Positions 27,452-42,300 are shown, numbered from the stretch's first letter. The stretch: DNA of 64,000 bases from Daphnia carinata (GCF_022539665.2 NC_081340.1:1860001-1924000), one strand, 5' to 3'. The notes: generated by a model from the letters alone, not told the origin. Translations and numbers: made by a program.

Positions 27452-29359
27452 TTTGATTTATCGAGTTGACTTGGCTCGTTTTGTTCCGTTTAGTATTTTT
27501 CAACGTTTTATTTTCATTTTTATTTCTATTTTATTTTATTTTTTTAATGTAATTCTTTTTTCCCCATGTTGTCGATCGTTATTGATTGGTGGAAATCGTT
27601 GTCGGAGACAAGACAACCTCTTTTTACAGACAAATGGGCCCGCACCATTTTTGGTATTACCTTCAAATTAGGAAGTTGTTTTTCTTTTTTCTAAAGACGC
27701 CACTAAAAAAAAAAGAAAAGGGGGGAGACTGAAAATATGTTTATGTTTGTGCGTTCTAGCGTGATCAACGCCCTGAGGCAAATCACCCGCTTCGGTTCAA
27801 TTGTGCACACGCAACCCCAGGCCGGACGCTCCCGGATCTCTCCACAACGGCCAATGCAGCGTATCCCCCAAACACATTGGGGGGGACTCCATGAATATTA
27901 CAATATTTTTTTTGCTACGCTTGTTCTCCTTCGAAACAAGGGGGGGGAGAAGGACCTTTCATGTTCAAGGGAAAGCGACTGTGTGTGTTGAAACTCGAAG
28001 ACGCCGAAGATGTTCTTTAGAATTCGTTTTTACTCCGGCAGGTTTCCGTTGACAAGCGATCCGATTTCTTGTGACTCTCGAGCCTATCCCTTTTTTTTTT
28101 CCCCATCAACTGCCACTGGACACTCCGCTCCGAAGTTTAATTTTTTTTACTACGACATCTGTCCCTCTTCTCTTCAAAAAAAAAAAAAAAAAAAATGAGT
28201 TTCAAATTCATTAAACTCGAAAGACAACTATATTTGGAAAGGCCCCCCTCTCTCTTTGCTAGTGTCTTTTTATTTTGAGGGCCTAAGAGTCCCCCTTCTC
28301 GATGTCACAGGTCCAGTAGAAAATAATAAAGACCATTGACATATTTTTTTCCCACGGACGAGAGCACTGAAAGTAGAAGAAAAACCTTTAACCCTCATGC
28401 TGAAGATGCTCTCTCTCTCTCTCTCTCTCCGTGCGCACATGTTAGACATCCTTCTTTCCTCATTTTCTTCCATTTCTGAGAAGAGGGGACACGGAGTGGC
28501 TGGAAGTTCATTAAGAGTCGAATGATAATGAAGGCTTCCGCTTGCCATTTGATTTACGCGATGCTCCTACAAGTGGCTATCACATATAAAATGTTCACAT
28601 GTTTTCCCCGATGTTCCTCTTTCAAAAGCTCCACTCGAAATCTGTTTCATTAATTTACATTTTCTGTGTGCGTGTGTGTGTATGTTAGTTATATACAAAT
28701 GACTACGTGTAAAATGTCGACTCGCTAACGAGATGCCCGTTTAATGAGTCGAAGGGATCGGGGGTCTCTTTTTTTTTTTTTTTTTTTTTAATATCCGTCG
28801 TCGACGTCGTTTTCGTTTTATTTATCTTTCCCTGTTTTGCTGTTGCGATGAACGTTTCCAGCCCTGCTCATTTGCATCGGAGGGAAAAAAAAAAAAAAAG
28901 AAAGAAAAAAGGGAGAGACGAGCTCTCTAAATCAAGGAGTGCTGCATCCTCCTGTCGAATTCGACGCACATGTACAACAACAACCCCCCCCCTTCCCACC
29001 CGTTTTCGTTTGATCGTTTCGCCTTAACAAGACATCGAACTTGAAAGGGCGTTTCCCCTGCGTAGCTTATCCCATCTCTCGTGCAGTATCAAGTGAAAAA
29101 AAAAAAAAAACATACCGCAGGATGTGTTACAAGAGAAAACGCAGTCGTGATCTATGACGGTTGGATTTCTTTTAACGTGAATTTAAATATTTTATTTTTT
29201 CAAATTTTAATTGCTTCAGAAATACGACCGTTTTTTATTTTTAATTCTCCCTCTTTTAAAGTGCAACCGTCGTCGGCATAATAAGAACAATAGAAAGAAA
29301 AAAAATAAATTCTATTCTATTGTTTGGAACAAAAGAAGTTTTGAGGGAAGATGATTTTT

Positions 29360-29360
<1 letters not shown>

Positions 29361-29393
<33 letters not shown>
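29361..29393. repeat. (CA)n microsatellite
   Basis: About 15 CA units ending in CGCGCG. Confidence 0.95.
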
Positions 29394-29394
<1 letters not shown>

Positions 29395-31400
29395 GCGCGG
29401 AAAGACTGCGTTTTTTTTTTTGACAAGCCATTTCGACGTTGAGGGCCTCATCGTGTAAGGAGAGTCGAAATTCGAACTGTATGGCGGTTGGAACACGACT
29501 CGGAGGGGTGTTTTTCCAGTTCCAAATAATAATAATAAAAAAAAAAAAAAAAATCAAGAAATGTGTGCGCGATGCAGATTGGTGAGAGGCGGAGAAACGT
29601 ATTGAATGACAAGGGGGCCTTCATCTTTCTATTTTCCCCTTGCACAGCAATTTTTCGAATGCTCTATGCTCATTTTTCCCTTCTCTAACTTCAAAATGGT
29701 GTTCCATGTTATACTAGGACGATATGGTTTGAAGCTCATGTCATTACCAAAAAATCTTAAGCGAAACAAAAGAAAAAAAAAAAACAATTCCTTGATTTTT
29801 CTTTCATTATCTGATATGCGTGGACGGCCATGGCGCTGCGTGTCGTACATAAGGAATTTTAAAAATATATATATATATAAATATATATATATACGTCCTC
29901 CTCCCCCCCCCCCATTCTTCTCTATATACCCGGTGTAGTCCGCAACGAACGCAACGTACACACAGACACACACGAGTGTGTAGTTCTATACTAGAAAAAA
30001 AAAAACCGTGACTGCTGACTTCCTGCCATTAACGCAATGACCTCAACAACCCGGTCTCCTTTTAACGTCGAGGCTCCCTTTTTTTTTCTTTCAAGAAATA
30101 CTTCGCCCACCTATTTTCTTTTCTTATTTCTCTTTGTTGTTGTTATTATGATGATTATTCTCTATTTTTTTTTTTTTCACGAAAAAAAAAAAAAAAAAAA
30201 AAAAGGAACCAAGGACTTTAACTATTTGCTACGTACGTGTCTTGCAGCGTGTACACGAGCGCACGGGGGTATCATCACACTGCACCGCAATAACGAAGAA
30301 AATAATAATAATAAAAAAAAAAAAAAAATGGACGATTTTTTTTTTTTTTTTTTTTTTTTTTTTCCGCCTCCGGTTGATTGTGGCGTGTTGTGAGCGTCGG
30401 GTCGCCACTATCATTACAGCACGCATTTTTCTTCTATCGGTTAGACGCGTACATCCGCTCTTCTTTTATCATTTTTTTTTTTTTTTTTTCTCTTCTTTCT
30501 AAACATGAAAAGGCAGAAGGGGCAGCTAGGAGATGTCGAGTTATTGATGATCGGAAACAACACAACCCGCATCTATTGGTTGCACATCGAAGCGGATGTG
30601 CGGGATTTTTGGGGGCATTCGTTTATGTTTGGCCTTTTGGCTATGCGGTGGGAAAGAGAACAGCCTCCTCCCGGAAGAGCGTCAACCCAAGAGACAGGAA
30701 GTGATATTTTTTTTTTTTTTTTTTTAAAGAGAAAGAAAAAAAAAAGGAGTGATTTGAAGAACCATGATTTGTGACGGCTATCAAGAATCGCTAGATGAAA
30801 ACGGAAGAAACAGATAGTTGATGCCAGCCTTCCGGGTAAAAAAAAAAAAAGGGACACTTCATCTTTCCTGCCTTCCATCTGTTCGCAAAGTGGCGGATGA
30901 ATAATTTGTTTGGTTAAAAAAACGCATACAGGAAAGATAAACCGGAGTGGAAAGAGAAACATCATCGACAGAGATTTCCGGTATCGTGAAAATCTTCTTT
31001 TTTTTTTTTTTTTTTTAAGCTTCCGAAATAAAACTCTTAAAGAATCTCCCCCCCCCCCCCTCCCCATAATTTGTGTGTGTGTTTTGGAACTGGAGGCGTC
31101 TTGTTCATTTTTGTGTTCATTATCGCAATGGTTTCAGATACGAGATTCTATCGGAATGCGCAATGAATTGGCAACGGTGTAACAGGAACAAGCGCCGGAT
31201 TCATTTTTTTTTTTTTTTTTTTAACGATGGTGCAGAAAATGAGACGCCGTGGGTGGAGAGGAAGAAAAAAAAAGGGGGGTGGCAAGAAAGAAGGGGGGGG
31301 GGGATATGTTGAGGGCGTACTGGAACTCCGACGCCCGAAGGACGTGGGAACCTTCTCACGGAATTGGAAGCCGCGCGCATTTTTACGTTCCAGCTGTATT

Positions 31401-31438
<38 letters not shown>
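31401..31438. repeat. (GT)n microsatellite
   Basis: About 18 GT units, the longest dinucleotide repeat of the window. Confidence 0.95.
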
Positions 31439-31750
31439 TGTGTGCGCGTACGGCGCTTCTTCGACGGGCTGTGGGGACGGACTTGACTGTCGCGTCCGAG
31501 ACATGTCCTCCATTAAATCTCAACCCACGTAAAGATGGGACGAAAATGAAAAGAAAAAAAACACTAACGGATGTCGTGTCGCCGTAATTCCGCACCGGAA
31601 GCAAAAGAAAAATCTCGGTCGGTCATCGATGACGGACGTCTATGTTTGATTAAAAAAAAATAATAATAATAATAAATAAATCTCATTTCATTGAGTTGAT
31701 GTTCCAGATGCGTCGTTGCCAAATAACAAAAAATAATATTTTTGTTATTC

Positions 31751-31785
<35 letters not shown>

Positions 31786-32188
31786 AATGAAATTGTTCCA
31801 TTCGGTTTGTGTCCGTACCCGCGGGCGATTCGCCATAACGTTCCGCTGTAAAAAATAATAAAAAAATAGCGCAACAACAACAACAACAACGGGAAAGGTA
31901 ACGCAACAAAAGGCGGTTGCTCGGGAAAAACAAAAAAAAAAACAAAAGACGAGAGAATAGAAAACGAACGAAGTCGACATGACAAAAGAAAGAAAAAAAA
32001 AAAAAAAAAAGAAATGTCGTAAAACATAACGAGTACACGGAGCTTTACCTAACTGGCTGGGCTGCTCCTCCATAAAAATAAATAAATAGAAAATAAAAAA
32101 AAAAAAAAAAAAAAAAAAAACCTTCCGCCGTGACCTCTTCAACCTAACCCCCCCCCCCCTTCCTCCCAACCAGTTCATTTTCATCACC

Positions 32189-32209
32189 ATATATATATAT
32201 ATATATATT
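32189..32209. repeat. (AT)n tract
   Basis: Ten AT units. Similar shorter TA tracts occur at about 13387-13408 and 29867-29893. Confidence 0.9.
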
Positions 32210-34603
32210 TTTTATACACGAGAGTTAGTTCTATTATTTATTTCTGATTGTCTAGTGGCGGCTTATTTTCGTGTGTGCAGTTCAGTACTTTCAACCGACA
32301 AGCAGAGCAAAACCCATTGTTTCCCCTCCCCCTCTTTTTTTTTTCTTTCTTCTTCTTCTTCTACTTGTCCAAGAAAAAAAAAAATGGGGAAAAAAAAGGA
32401 ACACGCCACTGTTTTTTTTGTTTGAAGAGGAGCGGCCCTGCCTACCACCTGTCACTTTGTTTTTGAAGCGACCACGCCCTGCGGGCTGCGGCCACCGACG
32501 TCCGTCTTCGCCATATTATTATTATTATTATTTTTTTTTTTTCCAATTCCCATTTTTTTTTTAAAAGAGAATCGAAATACACGATGTCTATCCATTGATC
32601 GCATTTCGTTTTGAAAAAAAAAAAAAAAAAAATAAAATAAATAAAAAGATTTTTCTTCCAGGTTAGCGCGCAGCGTCAAAGACGTCATCCATCACGTGAT
32701 CGACGTTGGCTAGAAGTCCCCCTGTCATCTGAATATGCGTTCACCCAACACCTCTTTTTTTTTTTTTTTTTTTTTAATATATTATTGATGGCGTATAGAA
32801 ACGTAAGACGATCGGAGAAGCGAAAAGAGAATGTTCCAAAAAAAAAAAAAGGTCAGCGCTTGAGTTTGGAAAGAAAATGAAACGAGGCTCGCCGAGGAAG
32901 GAGAGAAGGGGGGGTTGTTTCTCCCATTTTCTGGAACACTGAAAAAAAAAAAAAAAAAATGGAGTTGGAAACATTCCACCACCTTGTTGAAGAAAGTTTT
33001 TTTTTTTTTTTTTTTTTTCGACACCCCCCTTCCTCTTTTGGTGTACAAAGAGGACGCAGTCGAGCTTGTCCTAGTCTTTTATTTTTCATTGTCGGACGTA
33101 TTTCTTAGTTTTTTTTTTTTTTTTTTTCTATGAGCCTCCCACTCATTTTCACCCTCCTCCCTTCTTACCACCTTTCCTACTTGAAAATTCTCTTACCTTT
33201 TTTTTTTTTTTTTTTTCTTCCTCTTCAAAATGAATAGAAAATAAAAAAAAAAAAGGGGGAGGGAGAGCCCTCAGGTAAAGGTGGGAATGGGCAAAAAAAA
33301 AAAAAAAGCCAAGCCAAACCAAAGAGAGAGAGAGAGAGAGAGAGGGAGCCTCCGGGAGCTCGCGGTTGGAAGTCACCTTCTTCCTCTTTCTCTCCCTCGT
33401 CTACACACACACACACACACACACACACGTAGCCTACACCCGATTTTTTTTTTTATCTTTCTTTCTTATATCTACCTTCTTCTTTTTCTGAATGGAATTA
33501 GACTGGAAGCGCAAAGTTCGGTTGTTCTATAGCCAAGGTGAGCCAGCAACGATTTATTTCCCTAAAGTGCAGGGGGGTGGGGGGGGGGTGGCTATAAAAA
33601 AAAAAAAAAAGAAGTAGTAAGAAAGAAGAACTACTTCTTGTGTGCGTATGCCAACTCGACAATGGAACGTCTTCCTAGCTCATTTTTCGTGTGCCGCCTT
33701 TATTTATGGATACATTTGATTTTATTCAGGTGGGAGAGGGGGGATGCAAAGTGTCTCCCATGCTAGAGACTATAACACTTCAAAAAAAAAAAAAAAAAAA
33801 AAATGAGAACAAATGATGAGGGGATTACGTTCCAGTGCAATTGAAAAGAAGACCAAAAGTACTGGGAGGAGGTGTAGGGCAAGTCCATATAGACGATACA
33901 CGGCTGCGCATAATGAAGTCGGCCTTCTTACTGGACTGAACGACATCCGATAGATCACCGACTTCAATCATCCACCATTCCTGTTTTCTTTTGTATTTAC
34001 CCTCCCCTGTGATATTCTGTTTGATTTATTCAACTCAACAGCCAATGCGCAGTGTTGGCGGGACAAGTTCAAATCATAAAAAAAAAAAACAAAAAAAAAA
34101 AAAGAGTTGCAAGAGAAATTGAAATTTGTTTTGTGCCGCTGTGATAGGATTCAGGCATCCGAAACGGTTTTTCTTTTCAAATTTTCTGTTTCCCTTTTTT
34201 TTTTTTTATTAAAAGTTCCAGCTTTAAGAAATCGTTCTCGAAGCGACGCGCACCGAACACTGGGAAGAAGAAACAAAAGGTGATCCGAATCGACGGCCCA
34301 AAGGTTCTTTGAAAAGACCAGGGGAGGAAGGGGGGGGGGGGGGGAGGTACGGAATCAAACGAAACGTGACGGAGCATCGAGATGAGCTGTCCATTGTTAT
34401 TTCATTTAGTTAACTTACTAAATATCCCGCACTCTTCCATCATTGCCAAACGAAAGCGAAAAGTAGAGGAAATCACGTACATCTTTGACGAACGTGGACG
34501 TATGCAAATGAAGGTAGGCCCGATTATTTGGGGGGGGGGGGTTTGATGTTCTGATTGATTTTTGCATGCGATCCCTGTGATAGGATTTCGGCTTGAGACT
34601 CAC

Positions 34604-34715
34604 CTCTTTCTTCGATGACGGACGCGGCGCGGACGATGTCGACGGCCAGCAAAGCACAGACGACGAGGATGGCGTAGCTTTGCGCGACAGACATGACGTT
34701 GTGTCTTTTATCCAT
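34604..34715 (-). CDS. Egfr: Alternative first coding exon of Egfr (second signal peptide)
   Basis: A short open exon starts MDKRHNVMSVAQSY and continues into a strong hydrophobic core (AILVVCALLAVDIV), then VIEER, and stops at a GTGAGT donor at 34602-34603. It ends after one base of a codon, exactly the phase of the proximal first exon, and so splices in frame to the shared L1 exon at 11175 across a 23.4-kb intron. The junction residue would be Val instead of Ile, and the protein would be 1530 aa. Drosophila Egfr is known to have two alternative first exons with different N-termini, which supports the assignment. A second ATG at 34694 is also usable. Transcript evidence is needed to prove linkage to Egfr rather than to an unseen gene. 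Confidence 0.75.
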
Positions 34716-36300
34716 TGGGAAAAAAAAAACAAAAACAAAACAAGATGCGAATAAAAAAAAATTGCAAACGTATCGAATGCGAGCGCGCAAAATATTCGCG
34801 CACGATTAAATTCTTCTTTGAAGGGCGGTCAGCTATCAATTCCGGACGGGCCAATCCAGCCGACCAATCATACTTACGGCCGAGGCCGATCGATTGTAAA
34901 TTTATTACTAGCGGCCCTTCCGCAAAAAAAAAAAAAAAAAAAAAAAAAAATTATGTTTTTCTTTTTCGCACAATCCAATTGCGCGCGTTGAATATTTTTT
35001 GAATAAACGCGAACGATCACCAATTAATACATAATGCACACGCACATTAAAAGGCACGAAACAGCACACACGCGGAACTGTATCCCCCAACGAAAAACGA
35101 GTACAACACACGCGGTTCAATGTGACGAACTGTCACTCGCAATCGATCCGTGTGACATTCGTTTTGATTTTGCCTTTAAAACGAAAAGGCACGAGATTTC
35201 ACTGAGGTAGCGGCACGAAAGTGAACGATGGCAAACACAAGAACAATAAAGAAATTCGAAATGTTTTTTTAGGAAAGAGCGCGACCAAACTGCGATACAC
35301 GTCCTGACGGGCAGCCGACTCTGCTGGAAATGAGGGCCATCGAGTTCTCCGCACTTTTTGCCCTTCCTTCGTTTCACCTCAGGGCTTGGGAAGATTGCGA
35401 GCAGTCAGCAGTGGTTTCCTTCTTCTTCTTCTTCTTCTTCTATTTCTTTTCATTCCTCCCCTTTTTTTCTCTCTTCCCTCCTCGCCCCCCCCCCCTTCTC
35501 CTTTTTTTTTTTGCCCAGCCAACCGCATGGAAGACGGCCCGAGGGAGGGTAGGACTTGGCTTTCCCCTGGATCTATCCCTACCTGTTGGAAGGTTCTTTG
35601 TATGTATATCAGTAGCGTGTATAAGAAATATACACTTTACAATGTAAAGCACTACAGTACTACAACAACAACAGAAAAAAAAAAAAAATAAATAAATAAA
35701 TAAAAACCACCTCCCCCCACCCACTCTCCATTATGAAATCGGGTAGTGGAGAGGGGGGGGGGAGGAAGCGGAGACGGAAGCCAAAAGAAATAAGAAGGAG
35801 AACAAGAAAACAAAAAGAAAAAGACGGTAAGGGAAATGGCAATACAAACGGCGTGTCACGACAAGCGCACGACGCTTTTCTTCTGTTCAATGAACTCGTG
35901 GAACAAAAAAAAAAAAAAAAATGATCATAAAAAAAACGGGAGAGGGAGGGAACCGAACGCGCAACTGTTGGTTGTTATTTTATTTTATTTTAGCGGACCG
36001 CCGAAATGGCGCGACAACACGGTCGGACGTCAGCGATTTCACGACGGGGTTCAACGATATTCTGGCCGACATGTCTTCACTGTAGAATGTCGCTCCGTCC
36101 GTCCGTCCGCCCCCCCCCTTCCCCTCCCAACCGTCTGTTATTCGGATGACATTCCACTCGTCCAGGGAAATAATTCCTCTAATTACATCGTCATCACATT
36201 TTCTTCTTTCTTTTTTTTTTTTTACACAGACCTTCAGTTTTTTTTTTTTTTTTGCTGACATTTTCAAAGTTTTGAAAATAAAGACATTTAAAAAGCCCGT

Positions 36301-36337
<37 letters not shown>

Positions 36338-39300
36338 GGCGATATAATATTAGGGTTAGAAATGATTGGGTTTTGCTTGTCACGCAACGGGTGAGTCACG
36401 GACGATCGGGGCTGTTTGATTTGTTTGTTTTTTTTGCACAGGATTTTTTTTTTTTCTTTTTTTTTCTTCCAGGTGTTAGCTAGCTACAGATTTCGATCGT
36501 ATCGGCAGCACAGACACACGCGGGGGACCCTATCCAGCTGTGTAAAAAAAAAAAAAAAAACCAGGCAGAAAGCGATCGTCCAAAAATCCCGGCAAAAACT
36601 CGATCGTGAGTCACGGCCATGCAATTTTTTTTAGTTTTTTAAGAATAAATCTGTTTTTTTTTTTTATAATTTTGGGTATCTTAGGTGCCATTAGAGTTGA
36701 CTAATGACAACATTCGGGCAGCGTTAGTCATAACTGGCGACTGGTTTTTGTGGAACTCTCGTTTCTCTCTTTTGAAACTCGGTGGGCGGACTGTAGTGAG
36801 ACACACACACGGCACTAATGATGATTGAATTAGGTTAAATTTAAAAATAAATGATAATTAATTATTTAATTGTCATCATGATTGATCGATCATCAAAACA
36901 AAACGCGTTCGTTAAGCTCAGCGATGAACTTAAAAAAAAAATGGCGAGCAAAAATTTGTATGGACAAAATGTCGGGGGTACATTTTTTTTTTTTTTGCGT
37001 TCGAAATGTTGCAGTAGAAGTTTAGATTTTGAATTTTTTTCTTTTTTGTTTGAAAGCTCTTATTTTACATGGCAATGTCACCTGTTTGAAAAACGTTAAC
37101 CTTCAAAGTTCTCGAGCGCCAAACGTTTCAGTTTTGAAATAAAAAAACAAAAACGAAGTGAATGAGACGCACGACTACACATAGCAGATGGAGAGTCTTG
37201 TTACGTATATTTAGAAACGCAAGAGACAAACAATAAAAAAAAAAAAGAAAAAGAAAAGAAAAACACGAAGCCGAGAGTGAAGGGTCACACCGGAATGCAA
37301 GCGATTACGCGAAGGTAAGAAATGAATTTATCGGGTTGGCGGTGCGGAAAGAGACCTTGAAATCAATCAGACAATCGTTCGCGATCCCGGCTTTCCTTTT
37401 TTTTCTTTTTTTAAAATATATTTTCGTTGTTATGTCCGCAAAACTATGGATGCACGAACGTACAAAAAAAACAAAAAAACAACAAAACAGCGGAAAATAT
37501 TTGATAATTCCGGGGGTGAACTGAACCGTTTTCCAGTGGCCTTGTGCAAGTCATTGGAGGGACGTTAACAAACGCCGTCAAACGAATTTTTTAACTGGTG
37601 CTGGTAGACCCTCATATTCGTCAACCGATTTTTGTTGTTGTTTAAATATGTAATTTTTATTATTCTTTAAAAAAAAAAAAAGAAAATGAAACGGATGACG
37701 TATGTAGGACACGCGTTATGCAGAACAGCTGGAAATTGAGTCCTCCGTTTGTTTTTTGTTTTTGAGTTTGCACATTTTCTCCCGCTGGTTTTTTTTTTTT
37801 CTTCTATTGTCTAACTCATTTTTTTTTTTCGGTTAACAGATGAATGACGTTCGTCACGAGTTTTAGAAAAAAAAAAAAAAAGAGGGCCAATGAGACCAAC
37901 ATTTGAAGTTACACGTGAAAAATACAAAACAAAATAGACGCATCGGGGTACAGTGTTCCAATGACTGACATAACCGATGGAGCTGATCAGTTGATCTCAA
38001 ACCGCACGTGAATTCACGCGCGTCTCAGAGCAGACGAAAACATGTATTTAAAAAAAAAAAAACGAATCACGAACAATTCAAAACCAGAATAAGAATTGAT
38101 TTTTCAACGAGATCCAGTTGACGACATGCAACCGGTTTTGAGTTTGTTTTTGGCCATTTGCATGTCCAGTAGCGCAGTAGATAAACATGCCACAAAAAAA
38201 AAAAAAAAATGAATAATAATTTAAGAAAAAAAAAAAAAAAAAAAAAATATAAACAGAAGACGTTGTTCGTTTTTGGGCGCTTGTTTCACCTGACTAGTCA
38301 CGCGTTGTCGTCGAACAAATGATGCGGATTGAGAAATCGGCTCGAAAATGGAAGGCGTGATTGCCATTCGCCACTAATGAAAGCCCCTTTCGTCTTTGCC
38401 CGTTAATGGACATTCTTAGAGTCTCAACCTTTTTTTCGGCCGATTAGCCCCGTCGAGAAATTGTACGCAATCAAAGAGCAACAAAGAATTGAATTTATAG
38501 AGGTCACCAAGTTCGATCAAAGATGTTCATATTTCTTTTGGAAGGGGGTGTCAAGAAGGTGATGATGTGGCTCTGTCGGGGGGGGGGGGGTGCAAAAAAC
38601 GTATGAAAATGTGCTCGTAAACATTTTAAAAAATGAAAAATGGAGTCATCAAACGCGTAGGAATAACGGACCGTAATGAGTCACCTGCGAGCAAAAGCGG
38701 GTCTGATTTTCAAATGGTCAATCGGCGTATAACGCAGCAGGGAGTTCCAAAGCAATTGCGTTACGGGTTCTATTTTGCCAACAAATCAAAAGTGTGACCT
38801 AGAAACAAAAGAAAAAAAAAAAAAGGTTGAGAGCGAAACAAACGAGAACTTCATCAAACCGCAAATCGATTGGCAAACATCTCCGGATGGCGTGTGCATC
38901 ACGCAAGTGCGAACCAATCATTTCCTTTTAACGCAAACTCATCCGCTCTTTCGAAATAACGAGGGCCCATCTCGCGTTTATTGATATACGAATTTCTTCA
39001 TTTCCTTCGTGAACCTGGCTTTGGCCCCTCTCCATTTCGCGTCGCTTCGTATTCTATTTTTTATTTTTTTTTTTCAAAAATGGTTACGACCAAACAATAA
39101 AAAATGGAGCTTTACAATTCTTACGGGCAATCATCCGACGTGCCCTCCAGCTGTTTCCATTTCCGCGGGTCATTTGAACTTTTGGTTGACCCACCTTCTG
39201 GCTAAAAACAACACACAAAACCCAAGGACTCTAAAATTTAAAAAAAAAAAAAAACAACTGGCAGAGCGTATTATTTAAATCTCTTCACACAAGTTGTTTA

Positions 39301-42300
39301 ACTAGGAGAGATGGGTGAGGGGGGGGGGTTTCTTTCAGTCCCAATCAGACAGCAAAAAGCTGGACGCCGTAACACTTGAATGATTATCTCGGTGTTGCCC
39401 GCACAGAAAATAAAAAAACGAACGATGGTCGAAAAGCGGGAAAAGAAAAATGAAAGAAGAAGAAGAAGAAGAAGAAGATAGAAAAAAAAAAAAAAAAAAA
39501 GCAGAAGGGAACTCTACCTATGTACTCACACACACACACACACACACGCACGTATAAAATCAAAAGAAAGAAAAGGGAGAGAAAGAGAGAGAGAGAGAGA
39601 CCCACATCCGGTCCAAGGGCTGCTCATCCACTTGGAACGATATATAATGAATATAAGGAGAAGAGGCGGTGGTGGTGAACTGGCGGTTTGGTCCCTTCTT
39701 TTTTTTTTCTTTTTCAGGTGCTCCGACACTCGTTGCAGGTAGGGCGAAATACAAGAAGAAGAGGAGACCCAAAGAAAAATTGAACAGCGCTAAATACGGG
39801 GTTGCTTTGCGCTAGGGCCGCGTCGTGATGCGACTCTCGAATCTTGGCAACAGGATGCGACCGCTTTTTTTGGCTTCGTCTTGTTCGATTTATTTTTGGA
39901 AGAAAATGCTGAGATTTGTCGAGTTCATTGCCATCCCCTTACCCTCTTTTTTTCTTCTTCTTCTTGTATTTAACACCACTGCCAACAGGTGGGCATCATT
40001 ACGCAATGGGCTTATTGAAAATGATGGTCGTCACTGACTACGAAACATGGCAAACATCGGTCAGTGACGTCCCGTTTATGAAGAGAGCAAACTACGTCGT
40101 AGAACTGATTGTGAATGTGACTTGACGAAATTTCGCATGTCCATGTCGTTTTTTTTTTTTTTTTTTTTTTCTTATTTATTTATTTTTAAAGGTCAACATC
40201 GTAAATATTCTAACCAAAGAAAAATAATAAAGAAAAGAAACAATCGGTTGTTTTGAGAGCCTCTTCTGACCCTTCTCGAAGTTCGGGGCTATTTTCTTTG
40301 ATCTGTATTGCTTTTTCAAATTTGTTCAATGTTTTTTTGTTTTGTTTTTTTTCAAATGTGAGAGAGCCATCTAGAAGACAATTATTCAAACGGATGCGTT
40401 TTTATGCGTTTGAAATGGACCACCGGACGCAAAGGAAAATCGAAACCGAAGCAAAAAGATTGGCTGTACAACAGGAGATTGTATAACATCTCATCAAGGT
40501 ACAAGCATAAACCGGAAAAAAAAAAAAAAAATACAATCGCCCTGGAATGTTTGTCGGAATGAAGACGCAGAAACCCTACACTCTGACATAGTGCACGGTA
40601 GCTGTGGTATGGCATCAGAGAAACTACACGTTCAAAAGGGGGAAAACAGCGAAATGGCATAACGAACGATCACCTTCGTTGCCCAAGTTGAATAGCGAAT
40701 GATACGTCGGTCATAGTTGGACGGGTCTCGAGGTAGCATGTTTTCGTGTCCATTCAAACAAACATCGCCCCGTCTATTGTGCAGGGCTCCCAACTGAATA
40801 GAGGAAGGTTATAGAATACGGCCAAACACACGGCACGTCTATACGTTACTGTCTGTGTGGTGTGTGTAACATGAAAAGAATTCATGCATGACAAGAGTTG
40901 AGGTCGCATTATGGTTGATTCGCTTATTGTGTGCGATGGGAATCTGTAACTAAACAACCGTCGCTGTTTTTCCTTTTTAGGCTACAGTGGTTTTACCTGT
41001 TTTTTTTTTATTATTATTTTTATTCCTCTCTTCTTCTTTTCAATTTGAATGTCTCAGTTTGTTGTTCGGCGTCGGATGTGCACAGACTGACGTATCGATG
41101 ACCGCAACGCATCTGACCTGAGACTGGGGGTATACACAGTTCATGTGATACGAGTGACATGTAAACGAGACCACCCATCACGAATCAACACTTCTGGTTG
41201 AACTTATATCATGAGAGAATAAAACTATTGGAAACGATGTTACTTGAGTTAAGTCGGATATCGTGTACGTGGGTGAAGCCCAAGGGTACGTCACCTGGCG
41301 TTTGAATGTTGATGTATTCGCTTTCTACACCCCTTCCTTTCTTTAAAAAAAAAATGATCGCCTATCCTCCACACTTTACCTGCGTCCTTGCACATCACCT
41401 GCAAGTGGCATTTTTTAGGGTAATGGAACGCAAAATTCGTAAAAAAAAAAAAAAAAAAAAGAAAAGAAAGGGGCGTTCGTTTCTCTTGGATGCAAAATAG
41501 TTTCCTTTCCCTAACTCTAAACACATTATCTTATACTCCAATGGCTCAACTTTCATTCCACTCTGCCTGTGCCATTGTTGCCTGAGCTTCGTTCGCGCAA
41601 CGATGGCATAATACAGTAGAATTTACTTCCAACATTTGGAGTGCGAATGTGGTGCGTTTGAGCCAAACGTGTGACGCGAATCGTTAAGTTTAAATAGCGA
41701 TGGAGAGACTGTCTGTTACCATTTTCACGTTTTCCATTTTCGATTAAAGTGAATACGTTGTGTTACTGCAGTATCGTAAATGGTTCTTGGCAGTTGGCCA
41801 ATTCGATTTCTGTGGTATTTCGAGTGTGAAGCATGGGATATGTGTGTGTGTGTTGTGGATGTGGAAGCTGAAGTATGTGTTACACAAACGGAGGGCTTTA
41901 CCTATAATGGATGGGTCGGTAGGATGGGAACTATGAAAGCCAAACGATGTGATATGTAAATCTGCGAGCACTCGACATCGTATTAACGCCGGCTTGCTAG
42001 TATTTGTTCCTGGTAACCAGATCGTTCGTTGGACTCGCTTGGACATTACGAAACCTCCATTGTACGATAACATCTTCGTCAAACTGTTACGGTGTCATCA
42101 GCCATCAAGACCTACGTAGCGTTCCCGCTAAAGGTAGGCCTACTACAATCCCTTTAGGACAACGTGAATCGTGTAGCTAAGGTAATTCACGAACGATCGT
42201 GGTTCACTGATCCAATTATCATCTATGAATTCCGCATTAGATGTGTTCTGAGCAACGTGTTTATTCCTATTAAAGGGTTTCCTACGTTCGTCTACGTCGT

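Larger units (their letters stand above)
11500..34603. other. Giant intron/upstream region of Egfr, low complexity, no gene recognised
   Basis: Over 23 kb no frame shows a domain, a plausible splice chain or codon-like composition. Apparent open frames are made of poly-Lys and poly-Phe runs from A/T tracts, and Val/Cys, His/Thr or Glu/Arg repeats from GT, CA and GA repeats. A and T tracts of 10-25 nt occur several times per kb, and C/G runs of 8-12 are common. The promoter of the proximal Egfr isoform must lie just above 11.5 kb, but no clear TATA box or initiator was found. Candidate regulatory motifs and small inverted repeats are listed separately. Confidence 0.6.

Noticed and set aside
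31249-31587. Open frames across the (GT)n repeat
   Set aside because: Cys-Val or His-Thr dipeptide runs are translations of the microsatellite; no start context, splice sites or homology.
41744-42082. 112-codon open frame on the minus strand
   Set aside because: No recognised motif, signal peptide or splice partner; length is compatible with chance.
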